In this document: positions 1-7,996 of the stretch, piece after piece
How the letters are laid out: each line of letters begins with the position of its first letter
Position numbering within the stretch: position 1 is the stretch's first letter
Origin: Kurthia massiliensis
Lineage (GTDB): Bacteria > Bacillota > Bacilli > Bacillales_A > Planococcaceae
DNA: 64,000 bases
Assembly: GCF_000285555.1 (NCBI RefSeq)
Contig: NZ_HE610997.1
Coordinates: 535,471-599,470 of the forward strand
Reading direction: 5' to 3'
Translations under genes and position numbers: made by a program
The notes under the pieces: generated by a model
Databases searched by the model: none
Told to the model about the DNA's origin: nothing
What the model saw: the letters and a program-made list of their open reading frames with translations, nothing else

Positions 1-104
1 TCCTGTGTTGAAGTTGCCACTTCTTCCGCATGTGCAAATGTCGGTGCAACTGCTGATAATGCGATTGATAATGCAAGTGGTGCTGCGAATAATTTTTTGT
101 ACAT
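1..104 (-). CDS. Exported protein, N-terminal part only (cut by window edge)
   Basis: Only the first 34 codons are inside the window. They begin MYKKLFAAPLALSIALSAV and continue to APTFAHAEEVATSTQ, a classic Sec signal peptide: two lysines, a hydrophobic core and an AHA/EE cleavage site near residue 26. The ATG follows a good ribosome binding site (AAGGGGAT, about 8 nt upstream). A Fur-like box lies 74 nt upstream, so an iron-regulated surface or secreted protein is likely, for example a NEAT-domain or transport protein. The mature part is not visible, so the function cannot be named. Confidence 0.75.
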   Translation of the reverse strand, partial: MYKKLFAAPLALSIALSAVAPTFAHAEEVATSTQ

Positions 105-177
105 TGTGAAAATCCCCTTTTTCTATGTAAGTTGCTTACAGTTTAGCAACACCTTTTTTATGTTGTAAATAGTTAAT

Positions 178-192
178 TGAAAATAATTCTCA
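178..192 (-). promoter_or_regulatory. Fur-like box upstream of the exported protein
   Basis: TGAAAATAATTCTCA matches the Bacillus 7-1-7 Fur consensus TGATAATNATTATCA at 12 of the 14 specified positions. It is embedded in a longer dyad, TTGAAAATAATTCTCATTTTCAA (seen across 177-199). It sits just upstream of a TTTACA-18-TAAACT candidate promoter that reads toward the exported protein. No coding sequence lies between 105 and 348. Confidence 0.55.
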
Positions 193-323
193 TTTTCAAT
201 TAAAAAGGCGAATTTTAGGGTAAAATGACACTTTTAGGATCTAGATTCTTTAAACACCCCCTATTATTCGGCAAGAGGCGAACTTTTTTTCTGTCAATAT
301 AGAAAAATGCGTAATTTTTCGTA

Positions 324-348
324 CAAAAAAAGACATGCAATGCATGCC
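324..348 (-). terminator. Terminator of the small membrane protein gene
   Basis: An inverted repeat (AGGCATGC / GCATGTCT, one G-T pair) is followed on the minus strand by a run of T. It lies directly after the stop codon at 349. Confidence 0.7.
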
Positions 349-594
349 TTAAAACGTTCTCCAAAACAATACGAAGAACACAATTGTAATGATAGCGAAT
401 ACAGCCATCATTAATTTTTTGCGCGTATCAAGTGGCATAAAACGTAATGTCACCATCAGTACTGCGATAAATGATGATTGACCACGTTTGATGGCTGCTT
501 TCTCATCACCTTCATCTTGAGTTGTCCATTTTGATGTGTCGTACGTTAGTTTTAAAAACGTAATTGCAACAAGTAAATAAATAAAGCCTAACAC
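349..594 (-). CDS. Small two-segment membrane protein, unknown function
   Basis: An 81-residue protein with a hydrophobic segment at residues 1-16, a polar charged middle (TSKWTTQDEGDEKAAIKRGQ), a basic stretch around residues 51-60 and a second hydrophobic segment at about 62-80 ending in FWRTF. The start is GTG, supported by GGAGG 7 nt upstream. It is monocistronic with its own terminator. I do not recognise a family with certainty. Size and layout resemble small Bacillus membrane proteins of the YtpI kind, but this is only a resemblance. Real expression is likely given the strong ribosome binding site and terminator. Confidence 0.7.
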   Translation of the reverse strand: MLGFIYLLVAITFLKLTYDTSKWTTQDEGDEKAAIKRGQSSFIAVLMVTLRFMPLDTRKKLMMAVFAIITIVFFVLFWRTF

Positions 595-651
595 GATAAT
601 TCCTCCGTTCTACCTCATTACATTGTAGAGAAATCACCGCCTTTTTTCAAT

Positions 652-689
652 TAAAAAAAGGACTAGCTTGTCCTCTGCCAAGCTAGTCC
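652..689 (-). terminator. Terminator downstream of argF
   Basis: A perfect 11-bp stem (GGACTAGCTTG / CAAGCTAGTCC, 8-nt loop) is followed by seven T on the minus strand. It lies 113 bp past the argF stop, leaving an unexplained transcribed tail (690-802). Confidence 0.85.
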
Positions 690-802
690 GGGTATAATAG
701 CGGCTGAGTTTTCTTTCCCCTCTGTGAAATACGACTCAGTGTGTTCCCTATTAGATGTATAAATCATGGACGTTCTCTGACGTACTTTAATGATTGTTTT
801 TA

Positions 803-1774
803 TTAGTCAGCTAAAAGTGATACAAGTACTGCTTTTTGTGCATGCATACGATTTTCAGCTTGATGGAAAATGTAAGAGTGTTCTTGGTTATCAATAACAC
901 CTGTTGTTACTTCTTCTTCACGGTGTGCTGGTAAGCAGTGTAAGAAGATGTAATCTGGTTTTGCGTGTGCAACAAGCGCTTCGTTAATTTGGTAATCTGC
1001 GAAGTCTTTTAAACGTTTTGCAGATTCTTCTTCTTGACCCATTGATGTCCAAACGTCTGAGTAGATAACGTCTGCATCTTTCACAGCTTCTACAGGATCT
1101 GTTGTCACTGTCACTGTTGCGCCGTTTGCAGCAGCAATTTGTTGTACTTTTGCGATAATTGCTGGATCTGGCTCATAACCAACCGGTGCAGCAATGACTG
1201 AATCCATACCGACATGTGCACAAGCTGCAACTAATGAATGGGCAACATTGTTACCGTCACCAATGTATGCAACTTTTAATCCTTCAAATGAACCTTTTAC
1301 TTCAGCAATTGTTTCAAGATCAGCTAATGCTTGGCATGGGTGAGATACGTCTGTTAAACCGTTAATAACAGGAACTTTTGAGTAAGTCGCAAGTTCTTCT
1401 ACCATCGTATGTTCGTTTGCACGAATCATAATACCGTCTACGTAACCTGAAAGTACAAGCGCAGTATCGTGAACTGTTTCGCCACGGCCGATTTGTAAGT
1501 CGCGAGCATTCATGTACATGCCTTTACCACCTAGTTGGTGCATACCGACTTCAAAAGAAACACGTGTACGAGTTGAGTTCTTTTCAAAGATCATTGCTAA
1601 CGTTTTACCGTCTAATAATTTTGGTGAGCCACTTTCTTTTGTAACGATTTTCATTTTAATCGCTAAATCGACAAGTTGTTTTACTTCTTCACTCGTGTAA
1701 TCGATTAATGATAATAAATGTTTACCTTTTAGTGATTTAACTGGTTGTAGTTCAATTTCTTCTAGTAGTTTCAT
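803..1774 (-). CDS. argF: Ornithine carbamoyltransferase
   Basis: A cytoplasmic enzyme of 323 residues that makes citrulline from ornithine and carbamoyl phosphate, used in arginine synthesis or, in the reverse direction, in arginine catabolism. The carbamoyl-phosphate loop STRTR is at residues 67-71, HPCQ at 145-148 and the HCLP ornithine/catalytic loop at 279-282. The length is normal for the family. The ATG follows AGGAGAG. The gene stands alone: no arginine deiminase, carbamate kinase or other arg gene is visible nearby, so anabolic argF is more likely than catabolic arcB. A sigma-A promoter and an ArgR-like half box lie upstream, and a strong terminator follows. Confidence 0.95.
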   Translation of the reverse strand: MKLLEEIELQPVKSLKGKHLLSLIDYTSEEVKQLVDLAIKMKIVTKESGSPKLLDGKTLAMIFEKNSTRTRVSFEVGMHQLGGKGMYMNARDLQIGRGETVHDTALVLSGYVDGIMIRANEHTMVEELATYSKVPVINGLTDVSHPCQALADLETIAEVKGSFEGLKVAYIGDGNNVAHSLVAACAHVGMDSVIAAPVGYEPDPAIIAKVQQIAAANGATVTVTTDPVEAVKDADVIYSDVWTSMGQEEESAKRLKDFADYQINEALVAHAKPDYIFLHCLPAHREEEVTTGVIDNQEHSYIFHQAENRMHAQKAVLVSLLAD

Positions 1775-1810
1775 ATGCGATCTCTCCTAAACATTTAACT
1801 TGATGTCTTT

Positions 1811-1851
1811 ATTATAGATATGTATATTTATAAAGTCAATTGCATTTTTAT
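1811..1851 (-). promoter_or_regulatory. argF promoter with ARG-box-like sequence
   Basis: On the minus strand there is TTGACT, a 17-nt spacer, then TATAAT (1811-1839), a near-ideal sigma-A promoter. Directly 5' of the -35 is AAAAATGCAAT (1839-1849), which matches the right half of the B. subtilis ARG box (CATGAATAAAAATKCAAK). A weaker partial match (ATGAATAAA) is near 1992-2000. The promoter is seen directly; ArgR control is inference. Confidence 0.6.
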
Positions 1852-2016
1852 GTTTTTTTAGAAAAAATCAATTCTTCTGAATTAAAAATTTTTAAAAACG
1901 TTGATATACCAATGTTTTGCAAACAAAAAAATCTTTTATTTTTTTTTGAAAAAGAATGAATAATATGATTCTCTTTATACAAAATACATCATTTATTCAT
2001 TTAAAAACGTATATAC

Positions 2017-2047
2017 AAAAAAGCACACCTTTAAAAGATGTGCTTTT
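2017..2047 (-). terminator. Terminator of the M42 peptidase gene
   Basis: On the minus strand, AAAAGCACATC pairs with GGTGTGCTTTT, followed by T residues, just after the stop at 2055. Confidence 0.75.
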
Positions 2048-2054
2048 GGTATCA

Positions 2055-3146
2055 TTAATCGAATTTAATATGATTTACAGTTTCTGTATCTAATTGTTTA
2101 ATGACTTCAACGACTAGTTTCACAGTGTTTTCAAAGTCATCACGATGTAAGATGCCTGCATGTGAGTGAATATAACGTGTAGCAATACCGATTGATAGCG
2201 CTGGTACGCCATTCATCGTTAAATGAATAGAGCCTGCATCTGTACCGCCACCTGGAATCGCTTCATATTGGAACGGAATGTCGTTGTCTTCAGCTGTTTT
2301 CACGACTAACTCGCGTAAGCCTTTATGAGATACCATTGAGCCGTCATAAACGATAATTTGTGGACCTTTACCGATTTCACTTGCTGCTTCTGCTTTTGAA
2401 ATCCCCGGTGTATCACCAGCAATGCCGACGTCTACAGCAAAACCGATATCTGGATTAATTTTATACGTCGCTGTTTTTGAGCCACGTAAACCGACTTCTT
2501 CTTGTACGACACCACAACCGTATACAACATTTGGATGTTGTTCATCTTTTAAGCGTTTTAATACTTCGATTGCAATAGCACAGCCGATACGGTTATCCCA
2601 TGCTTTCGCTAGTAAATGTTTTTCATTTTTCATCACGGTAAATTCAAAGTACGGTGCAATCATATCCCCTGGACGAATGCCCCATTCTTTTACTTCATCA
2701 GCAGAAGTCGCACCAACATCGATGAACATATCTTTAATGTCATACGGTTTCGTACGCGCTGCTGGCGGTAAAATGTGTGGTGGTTTTGAACCGATGACGC
2801 CGACGATTGTTTCACCTTTTGATGTTACAATTTGAACGCGTTGTGCAAGCATTACTTGCCCCCACCAGCCGCCAACTGTTTGGAATTTAATAAACCCTTT
2901 TTCCGTAATTTGTGTCACCATAAAGCCAACTTCATCTAAGTGACCTGCCACCATAATTTTTGGACCGTCTGCATCGCCAACTTTTTTCGCAATGACTGAT
3001 CCTAAATTGTCGCTATCCATTTCGTCTGCGAATGGTGCGATATATTTTTTCATCACGTCACGTGATTCTTGCTCATTCCCCGCAATTGCACGTGCGTCTG
3101 TTAATGCTTTTAACATTTGTAACGTTTCATCTAACTGTTGTGTCAT
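2055..3146 (-). CDS. M42-family glutamyl-type aminopeptidase
   Basis: A 363-residue cytoplasmic metallo-aminopeptidase of the PepA/YsdC/FrvX group, expected to form large oligomeric cages that trim peptides. Metal and catalytic residues are in place: H69 and D71 in [10 protein letters not shown]184 in WDNRIGC, the E216-E217 pair in [11 protein letters not shown]239 in AVDVG and a C-terminal H near 329 (RYIHSHAG). The GGGTDAG loop is present. The start is ATG with GAGGGGG upstream. M42 members also include endoglucanase-annotated proteins and YtoP-like peptidases. The sequence does not tell substrate preference. Confidence 0.88.
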   Translation of the reverse strand: MTQQLDETLQMLKALTDARAIAGNEQESRDVMKKYIAPFADEMDSDNLGSVIAKKVGDADGPKIMVAGHLDEVGFMVTQITEKGFIKFQTVGGWWGQVMLAQRVQIVTSKGETIVGVIGSKPPHILPPAARTKPYDIKDMFIDVGATSADEVKEWGIRPGDMIAPYFEFTVMKNEKHLLAKAWDNRIGCAIAIEVLKRLKDEQHPNVVYGCGVVQEEVGLRGSKTATYKINPDIGFAVDVGIAGDTPGISKAEAASEIGKGPQIIVYDGSMVSHKGLRELVVKTAEDNDIPFQYEAIPGGGTDAGSIHLTMNGVPALSIGIATRYIHSHAGILHRDDFENTVKLVVEVIKQLDTETVNHIKFD

Positions 3147-3207
3147 TTAAACATCCCCCTCGTTTTGAACTGTTTTTATTATACTACGAACGTCGAAATA
3201 TCTACAT

Positions 3208-3237
3208 AAAAAAAGAGACTAGCTTAACTAGCCTCTA
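3208..3237 (-). terminator. Terminator of dut
   Basis: AGAGGCTAG / CTAGTCTCT stem with a 5-nt loop followed by seven T on the minus strand, immediately after the dut stop. Confidence 0.8.
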
Positions 3238-3241
3238 TCTA

Positions 3242-3676
3242 TTAAAACTTGCCGCTTGAACCGAAGCCACCTTCTTTACGATCTGAATCCATATTGACCG
3301 GCGCTTCTTCCATCTCAATTTTCATCACAGGTGCAATGACCATTTGCGCCATTTTCATCCCTTTTTCAACGAGGAAATCCGACTTCCCATGATTGATTAA
3401 AATTACTTTCACTTCGCCACGATAACCTGCATCAATTGTTCCAGGTGTATTTAATACCGTTACAGCATGTTTTAACGCTAGGCCGCTACGTGGACGTACT
3501 TGCGCTTCTGTCCATTCAGGTAATTCCATACGAATACCTGTCGCAATACCGCGAGATTCACCTGCTGGAATTAATACTTCTTCGTTCGCAAATACGTCAA
3601 AGCCTGCATCACTTGCATGTGCTTTGAACGGTAAAATCGCATCTTCTGTCAATTTTTCTACTTTAAATGTTGTCAT
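3242..3676 (-). CDS. dut: Trimeric dUTP pyrophosphatase
   Basis: Hydrolyses dUTP to dUMP and pyrophosphate, keeping uracil out of DNA and feeding thymidylate synthesis. All five dUTPase motifs are present in 144 residues: ASDAGFDV (21-28), RPRSGLA (61-67), the [12 protein letters not shown] nucleoside pocket (79-90), KMAQMVI near 108, and the C-terminal P-loop-like [10 protein letters not shown] (133-142). An upstream in-frame GTG at 3685 is possible. The ATG at 3676 is preferred because AGGAG lies exactly 8 nt before it and homologues begin there. It is separated from the lysozyme gene by that gene's terminator, so it has its own promoter. Confidence 0.93.
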   Translation of the reverse strand: MTTFKVEKLTEDAILPFKAHASDAGFDVFANEEVLIPAGESRGIATGIRMELPEWTEAQVRPRSGLALKHAVTVLNTPGTIDAGYRGEVKVILINHGKSDFLVEKGMKMAQMVIAPVMKIEMEEAPVNMDSDRKEGGFGSSGKF

Positions 3677-3734
3677 CTGAAACACTCCTATTCCTCTTCA
3701 TCGTAACGAAATTTTACACATAAAAAAAGACTTG

Positions 3735-3765
3735 AAAAAAAGAAGCACCGCATTCGATGCTTCTT
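3735..3765 (-). terminator. Terminator of the GH25 lysozyme gene
   Basis: AGAAGCATC / GGTGCTTCT stem, then TTTTTTT, on the minus strand just downstream of the stop at 3772. Confidence 0.8.
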
Positions 3766-3771
3766 CTGTCA

Positions 3772-5490
3772 TTATTCATATAATGTTTTTTCTGTTGAAA
3801 TGACTGTATTGTCTGTTAAGACGAATTTAGAATAACCATTCGTTGTATAAACGATACTTTTAACAGCAATTTCTGTACCTGCTGCAATCGTATTTACAGC
3901 TTTTGCTTCGTCAAAATATAGACCATCGTAAGCTGTAATCGTTTCGGCAGCAACTAATTTTGATGGGATTTCTGTATAGAAATTATCAATGTTAGAGGCT
4001 ACTTTTTGAACGATGTCTTTTTTCGCTGTTATGTAGCGACCGTTGTCTAATTTTAGACGAGGTACGCCACCTGTTGAATACACAACACTTTTCACTGAAA
4101 CGATTGCCTGATCTGCAATTCGATTGCTACGTGTTTTCGTATTAAATGCCGTTGATGTGTAAGCGTACTCGTCTTGTTTCACAAGAACCTGCTTCACGCT
4201 ATCAAGTGACGTATAGTAATGTGTTGGTGTCGTCATATCTTTCATTTTTTGAACGACTGTTTTCTTTGCAGTGATATAGTTACCGTTCGTTAATTTTAAA
4301 CGTGGTGTACCACCTGATGTATAAACGATGCTGCTTACTTTTACGACTTTACCTTTTGCAATATCTGCGCCACGTGTATCGTCGTTGAAATTCACAGCGT
4401 CAAATTCAGAATCTGTTTTTTTTAGTAAAACATATGAAACATCATCGTTCACTGTATAATAATTTGCAATATTGCTGCTTGCTTTTAATACGTATTTTTT
4501 GTTCGCACTAATGTAGCGACCATTTGTTAACTGTAAGCGTGGCGTACCACCTTTTGTTTTTACAATGCGTTTTACTGTAACAACTTCACCTTTTTTTACG
4601 ACCCCACTCCATTTTTCAAAAGCTGTCGTCTTGAATTGACGAAGATCTGATTTGGCGATAACCTTTTTAGGATTCGTTGTATAAAACTCACTCGTTGATG
4701 GATTTGATACTTGTGACACAGTTTTACCTGTAAAGAAACTTAATGAAACACCAGAAGCTAGTCGGTTTAAATCGACGTTACCCGGAATCCCTGGTACACG
4801 ACCGCTATCTGTATATTGCCATAAATCATGTTTGTGACTCGGCCCTTGTGAGCTATAACGTGGAATCCAGACGAAGTCGAAGTCTGAAATTTTTAAGTTT
4901 AAGCTACTATATAAATGGTTGGCAACGTATAGCCCCACTTTTTTATTCGTTAAGCTACGTAATTCATCTACATATGCTTCGATGATTGTACGCATCGTAT
5001 AAGGTGTGCTGTTATTTGTAAATTCCTCAACATCTAGCACATAAAATTTCGTGTTTTTTGAAGCACGTTCATAAAATTTACGCGCTTCTGCACGTGCGTT
5101 TGCTGGTGTACTCGATAATACGTAAGAATATACACCGAACGGTACATTGTATTTATAGGCGCTTGCCTCGTAAGATTTGTGCATATAATCTTCTGTACCT
5201 GCACCATATTGTGTACGAATAATGACTAAGTCCAAAGCCTTAGATGCTTTTGACCAATCAATATTGCCTTGCCATTTTGAAATATCTGCAATAACAGGAC
5301 TTGACGCCAATGGTTTGATCGCTGACATCGGCGTTTCTTGACCGTATTCCCACGGTACTGTACTTTCTGGTTTTGCAGTATTGACGTGTTGTTCCGCCTC
5401 CACTACTTCTTTGGCTGAAGCGTGATTATACCCGATGAATGATAAAATGGCGACGATCAAACATACGGCAAAGTACTTCACTTTTCCCAT
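3772..5490 (-). CDS. Secreted GH25 lysozyme with C-terminal DUF5776-type repeats
   Basis: A 572-residue exported muramidase. It has a signal peptide (residues 1-26, ending ASA), a short linker and a GH25 domain at about 64-250. The catalytic acids are D69 (ADISKWQG) and D153/E155 (LDVEEF). From about residue 265 there are four tandem repeats of roughly 78 residues, each built around a GG-PRL-L-NG-YI signature. The last copy is degenerate. This signature fits DUF5776-like wall-binding repeats. The enzyme is predicted to cut the glycan between MurNAc and GlcNAc for wall turnover, lysis of kin or daughter separation. The start has GGAAGGAAAG upstream. A perfect WalR-type box lies about 98 bp upstream, placing it in the cell-wall homeostasis regulon. 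Confidence 0.88.
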   Translation of the reverse strand: MGKVKYFAVCLIVAILSFIGYNHASAKEVVEAEQHVNTAKPESTVPWEYGQETPMSAIKPLASSPVIADISKWQGNIDWSKASKALDLVIIRTQYGAGTEDYMHKSYEASAYKYNVPFGVYSYVLSSTPANARAEARKFYERASKNTKFYVLDVEEFTNNSTPYTMRTIIEAYVDELRSLTNKKVGLYVANHLYSSLNLKISDFDFVWIPRYSSQGPSHKHDLWQYTDSGRVPGIPGNVDLNRLASGVSLSFFTGKTVSQVSNPSTSEFYTTNPKKVIAKSDLRQFKTTAFEKWSGVVKKGEVVTVKRIVKTKGGTPRLQLTNGRYISANKKYVLKASSNIANYYTVNDDVSYVLLKKTDSEFDAVNFNDDTRGADIAKGKVVKVSSIVYTSGGTPRLKLTNGNYITAKKTVVQKMKDMTTPTHYYTSLDSVKQVLVKQDEYAYTSTAFNTKTRSNRIADQAIVSVKSVVYSTGGVPRLKLDNGRYITAKKDIVQKVASNIDNFYTEIPSKLVAAETITAYDGLYFDEAKAVNTIAAGTEIAVKSIVYTTNGYSKFVLTDNTVISTEKTLYE

Positions 5491-5587
5491 ATTCCACTTT
5501 CCTTCCTAAATGCTTTTTAGTATAAATGACATACTTTTAGCTACATATAGCGTACCATCTATAAACATTTTTTATCTTAACAAAAAA

Positions 5588-5604
5588 GTTACAATTCGAT
5601 TACA
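5588..5604 (-). promoter_or_regulatory. WalR (YycF) box upstream of the GH25 lysozyme
   Basis: On the minus strand TGTAAT-CGAAT-TGTAAC matches the WalR direct repeat TGTWAH-N5-TGTWAH at every position. It points toward the lysozyme start at 5490. WalR activates autolysins in Bacillus and Staphylococcus; binding here is inferred. Confidence 0.65.
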
Positions 5605-5648
5605 AATGATTTGCAACTAATTCCACATTATAACATAGTTAGCAGATA

Positions 5649-5686
5649 CAAAAAAAGGATAACGCATAAGTCATGCGCTATCCCTT
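5649..5686 (-). terminator. Terminator of hmp
   Basis: GGATAGCGCAT / ATGCGTTATCC stem (one wobble, 5-nt loop) followed by a T run on the minus strand. Confidence 0.85.
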
Positions 5687-5695
5687 TTATCATGA

Positions 5696-6871
5696 TTAAA
5701 GTGCCATTGCTGGACCGAAGAATTCGAAGTGAATGTTTTCTTTCGGCATGCCAATTGCAACTAAATTGGTAATCATCGCTTCCATAAAGCCTACAGGACC
5801 GCATAGGTATACTTCACCTGTCGTATCGACGTGCTTCGCTAAGAAGTCTTGGTCGATGTGACCAGTTGCCGCTGTTGTCACAGGTACGTATGTGGCATTT
5901 TTGCTTGGGAAAGCGATGCCTAGTAATTCGCGTTCGAATGGATGTAATGGAATATGTGATGCACTATGAATGAATTTCACTTTTGCATCGTTTTCTTTGA
6001 CTGCTGTTTGATACATTGCAAGTAATGGTGTTGCACCGATACCTGCTGCTAAAAATGTTACGGGTGTGCCATTTGCTGTGTTGTAAACGAAATCACCGGC
6101 TGGTACAGATACCATGATTTCATCGCCTTCTTTTAAGTTCGCGTGTAAGTAGTTTGATACGACTCCTTGAGGCGTTGCTTGTTTTTCAGCTTTGATTGAA
6201 ATGCGGTATTCTTGACCATTATATGCTTGTGATAAAGAGTATTGACGGTTATGTGTGTATGGGTGACCTGGAATGCTCACTTGTACAGATACGTATTGAC
6301 CTGCTTGATAGCTAGGTAATGCTGCACCATCCGCTGGTACTAAGTAGAATGATTTTACAAGTTCGTTTTCAGTAACGACTTTTGTTACTTTGAAAGGTTT
6401 GAAACCACGGTAGCCGCCTTCTTTTTCTTCTGCTTCTTTGTATAATCCTTCTTCTGTTTGGATAAATGCATCTGCAATGACGCCATATGCTTCGCCCCAT
6501 GCACCTAAAATTTCTTCTGTTGCAGCATCTCCTAATACTTCTTTAATTGCTGCTAATAAAAATTGACCTACGATTGGATAATGTTCAGGTAAAATTCCTA
6601 ATGAACGGTGTTTTTGGCCGATTTGGTGTACGACTGGTAAAATAGCGTCTAAGTTTTCAATGTGTACGGCTGCTGCATATACTGTATTTGCTAAAGCGCC
6701 TTGTTGGCGACCTTTAGATTGATTTGTATGATTAAAAATATTTAATAATTCAGGATGTGCTTCGAATAAGTTTTTATAGAAAGTTTTTGTAATGGCAAGG
6801 CCATGTACTTCTAATACGGGTACTGTAGATTTAATGATGTCCATTGTTTGTTGTGATAACATGTTTGACAC
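5696..6871 (-). CDS. hmp: Flavohaemoglobin, nitric oxide dioxygenase
   Basis: A 391-residue cytoplasmic enzyme that oxidises nitric oxide to nitrate with O2 and NAD(P)H. The globin domain covers about 1-140, with the proximal haem histidine in QKHRS (H88). The FAD domain (about 150-255) has [10 protein letters not shown]. The NAD domain has [20 protein letters not shown] and a C-terminal FEFFGPA. The first ATG is 11 nt from AGAGAGG. A start three codons later would match homologues equally well. It is divergent from nsrR, with two NsrR-like operators between them, so nitrosative-stress induction is expected. Confidence 0.95.
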   Translation of the reverse strand: MSNMLSQQTMDIIKSTVPVLEVHGLAITKTFYKNLFEAHPELLNIFNHTNQSKGRQQGALANTVYAAAVHIENLDAILPVVHQIGQKHRSLGILPEHYPIVGQFLLAAIKEVLGDAATEEILGAWGEAYGVIADAFIQTEEGLYKEAEEKEGGYRGFKPFKVTKVVTENELVKSFYLVPADGAALPSYQAGQYVSVQVSIPGHPYTHNRQYSLSQAYNGQEYRISIKAEKQATPQGVVSNYLHANLKEGDEIMVSVPAGDFVYNTANGTPVTFLAAGIGATPLLAMYQTAVKENDAKVKFIHSASHIPLHPFERELLGIAFPSKNATYVPVTTAATGHIDQDFLAKHVDTTGEVYLCGPVGFMEAMITNLVAIGMPKENIHFEFFGPAMAL

Positions 6872-6895
6872 GTCCTCTCTTCTTTTAACACCTTC

Positions 6896-6938
6896 AATAT
6901 ACGCCTTAAAAATTCTTAAAGCAATATATAAAATACAT
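6896..6938 (-). promoter_or_regulatory. hmp promoter with overlapping NsrR-like box 2
   Basis: TTGCTT-17-TATATT on the minus strand (6896-6924) is a good sigma-A promoter. The 17-mer at 6922-6938 (CAATATATAAAATACAT) matches the NsrR consensus ATRTATTTTAAATAYAT at 13 of 17 positions and overlaps the -35, which would block RNA polymerase. Confidence 0.6.
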
Positions 6939-6952
6939 CTTTAACAAAAAAG

Positions 6953-6969
6953 ACATATTTTAAATACAT
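6953..6969. promoter_or_regulatory. NsrR operator 1 (hmp/nsrR intergenic)
   Basis: ACATATTTTAAATACAT matches the B. subtilis NsrR consensus ATRTATTTTAAATAYAT at 16 of 17 positions. It lies in the divergent hmp/nsrR intergenic region, where it can control both genes. Confidence 0.75.
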
Positions 6970-7002
6970 GTTTAAAAACAAGACTCTTTTCTGTTGCTCT
7001 GT

Positions 7003-7008
7003 TATAAT
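7003..7008 (+). promoter_or_regulatory. nsrR -10 element
   Basis: A TATAAT hexamer 25 bp before the nsrR start. The -35 is weak (AAGACT at 17 bp), consistent with a low-level regulator gene. Confidence 0.5.
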
Positions 7009-7032
7009 TTAAGTGAATAGGTGGTGAATCAA

Positions 7033-7470
7033 GTGCGATTAACATTGTACACAGACTATTCATTGCGTACACTTTTATTTCTCGGAGCAAAAGCGCCCGA
7101 GGAATTATCAACGATTAAAGAAATTTCCGACGCATATGGTATTTCTAAAAATCATTTAATGAAAGTGACGCATGAGCTTGGTAAGATGGGCTATATCGAA
7201 ACGATTCGCGGTCGTGGCGGTGGTATTCGTCTTGCAAAACGCCCTGAAGAAATTGGGATCGGTGAAGTCGTCCGTCAAACAGAAGAAGACTTTTACTTAG
7301 TCGATTGTTTCAACCCCGAGTCCGTCGGTTGTATAATCTCTCCAGTCTGTAACTTAAAAGGTGCCTTAAACAAAGCGCTTCATGCATATATTAGCGTGCT
7401 TGACGAATATAAATTAAGTGATTTTCTTCATGAAAAAGAAGCAATTGCTGCGTTATTATTCGGGGAGTAA
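7033..7470 (+). CDS. nsrR: NsrR, Rrf2-family nitric-oxide-sensing repressor
   Basis: A 145-residue winged-helix repressor that begins (M)RLTLYTDYSLR, as NsrR proteins do. Three cysteines in the C-X7-C-X5-C arrangement (DCFNPESVGC then IISPVC) match the [4Fe-4S] ligands of Bacillus NsrR. Nitric oxide should destroy the cluster and release DNA. The GTG at 7033 is chosen: AGGTGG lies 8 nt upstream and homologues start there. The in-frame GTG codons at 7021 and 7024 would add four residues. It is divergent from its expected target hmp. Confidence 0.92.
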   Translation: MRLTLYTDYSLRTLLFLGAKAPEELSTIKEISDAYGISKNHLMKVTHELGKMGYIETIRGRGGGIRLAKRPEEIGIGEVVRQTEEDFYLVDCFNPESVGCIISPVCNLKGALNKALHAYISVLDEYKLSDFLHEKEAIAALLFGE

Positions 7471-7478
7471 CATCAGGA

Positions 7479-7509
7479 AGAACCGTTTTTTATACGGTTC
7501 TTTTTTTAT
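7479..7509 (+). terminator. Terminator of nsrR
   Basis: AGAACCGT / ACGGTTCT stem followed by eight or more T on the plus strand. Confidence 0.9.
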
Positions 7510-7512
7510 ACA

Positions 7513-7546
7513 ACAAAAAAAGAGACTGAACATGTCAGTCTCTTTT
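7513..7546 (-). terminator. Terminator of the infC-rpmI-rplT operon
   Basis: AGAGACTGA / TCAGTCTCT stem followed by seven T on the minus strand. A second small hairpin (GAAGCA / TGCTTC, 7551-7566) lies between it and the rplT stop. Confidence 0.85.
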
Positions 7547-7569
7547 ATAAGAAGCATCGGTGCTTCTAA

Positions 7570-7929
7570 TTATTTAGATAATTGAGCTTTAGCAGCTTCT
7601 GCTAATTGAGCGAATGCTGCAGCATCAGATACTGCTAATTCAGCTAACATTTTACGGTTAACGTCAATGTTTGCTAATTTTAAACCGTGCATTAAACGGC
7701 TGTAAGATAAACCGTTGATGCGAGCAGCTGCGTTGATACGAGTGATCCATAATTTACGGAAATCACGTTTCTTTTGACGACGGTCACGGTATGCATATTG
7801 ACCTGACTTCATTACTGCTTGGTTAGCTACTTTGTATAATGTGTGTTTTGAACCAAAGTAACCTTTAGCTAATTTTAAAACTTTTTTGCGACGAGCGCGT
7901 GTTACTGTACCGCCTTTTACGCGTGGCAT
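7570..7929 (-). CDS. rplT: 50S ribosomal protein L20
   Basis: A 119-residue, strongly basic ribosomal protein starting [20 protein letters not shown]. It is needed for early 50S assembly. In Firmicutes it is also the repressor of its own operon, binding the leader RNA in front of infC. It is third in the infC-rpmI-rplT operon, 67 bp after rpmI. The ATG follows AGGAGG. The operon ends with a terminator at 7513-7546. Confidence 0.98.
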   Translation of the reverse strand: MPRVKGGTVTRARRKKVLKLAKGYFGSKHTLYKVANQAVMKSGQYAYRDRRQKKRDFRKLWITRINAAARINGLSYSRLMHGLKLANIDVNRKMLAELAVSDAAAFAQLAEAAKAQLSK

Positions 7930-7996
7930 ACAAATTACCTCCTGCTATTCATACGTTGATGAATTTTCTATATTTTTTATTTTGACGAATCAATGA

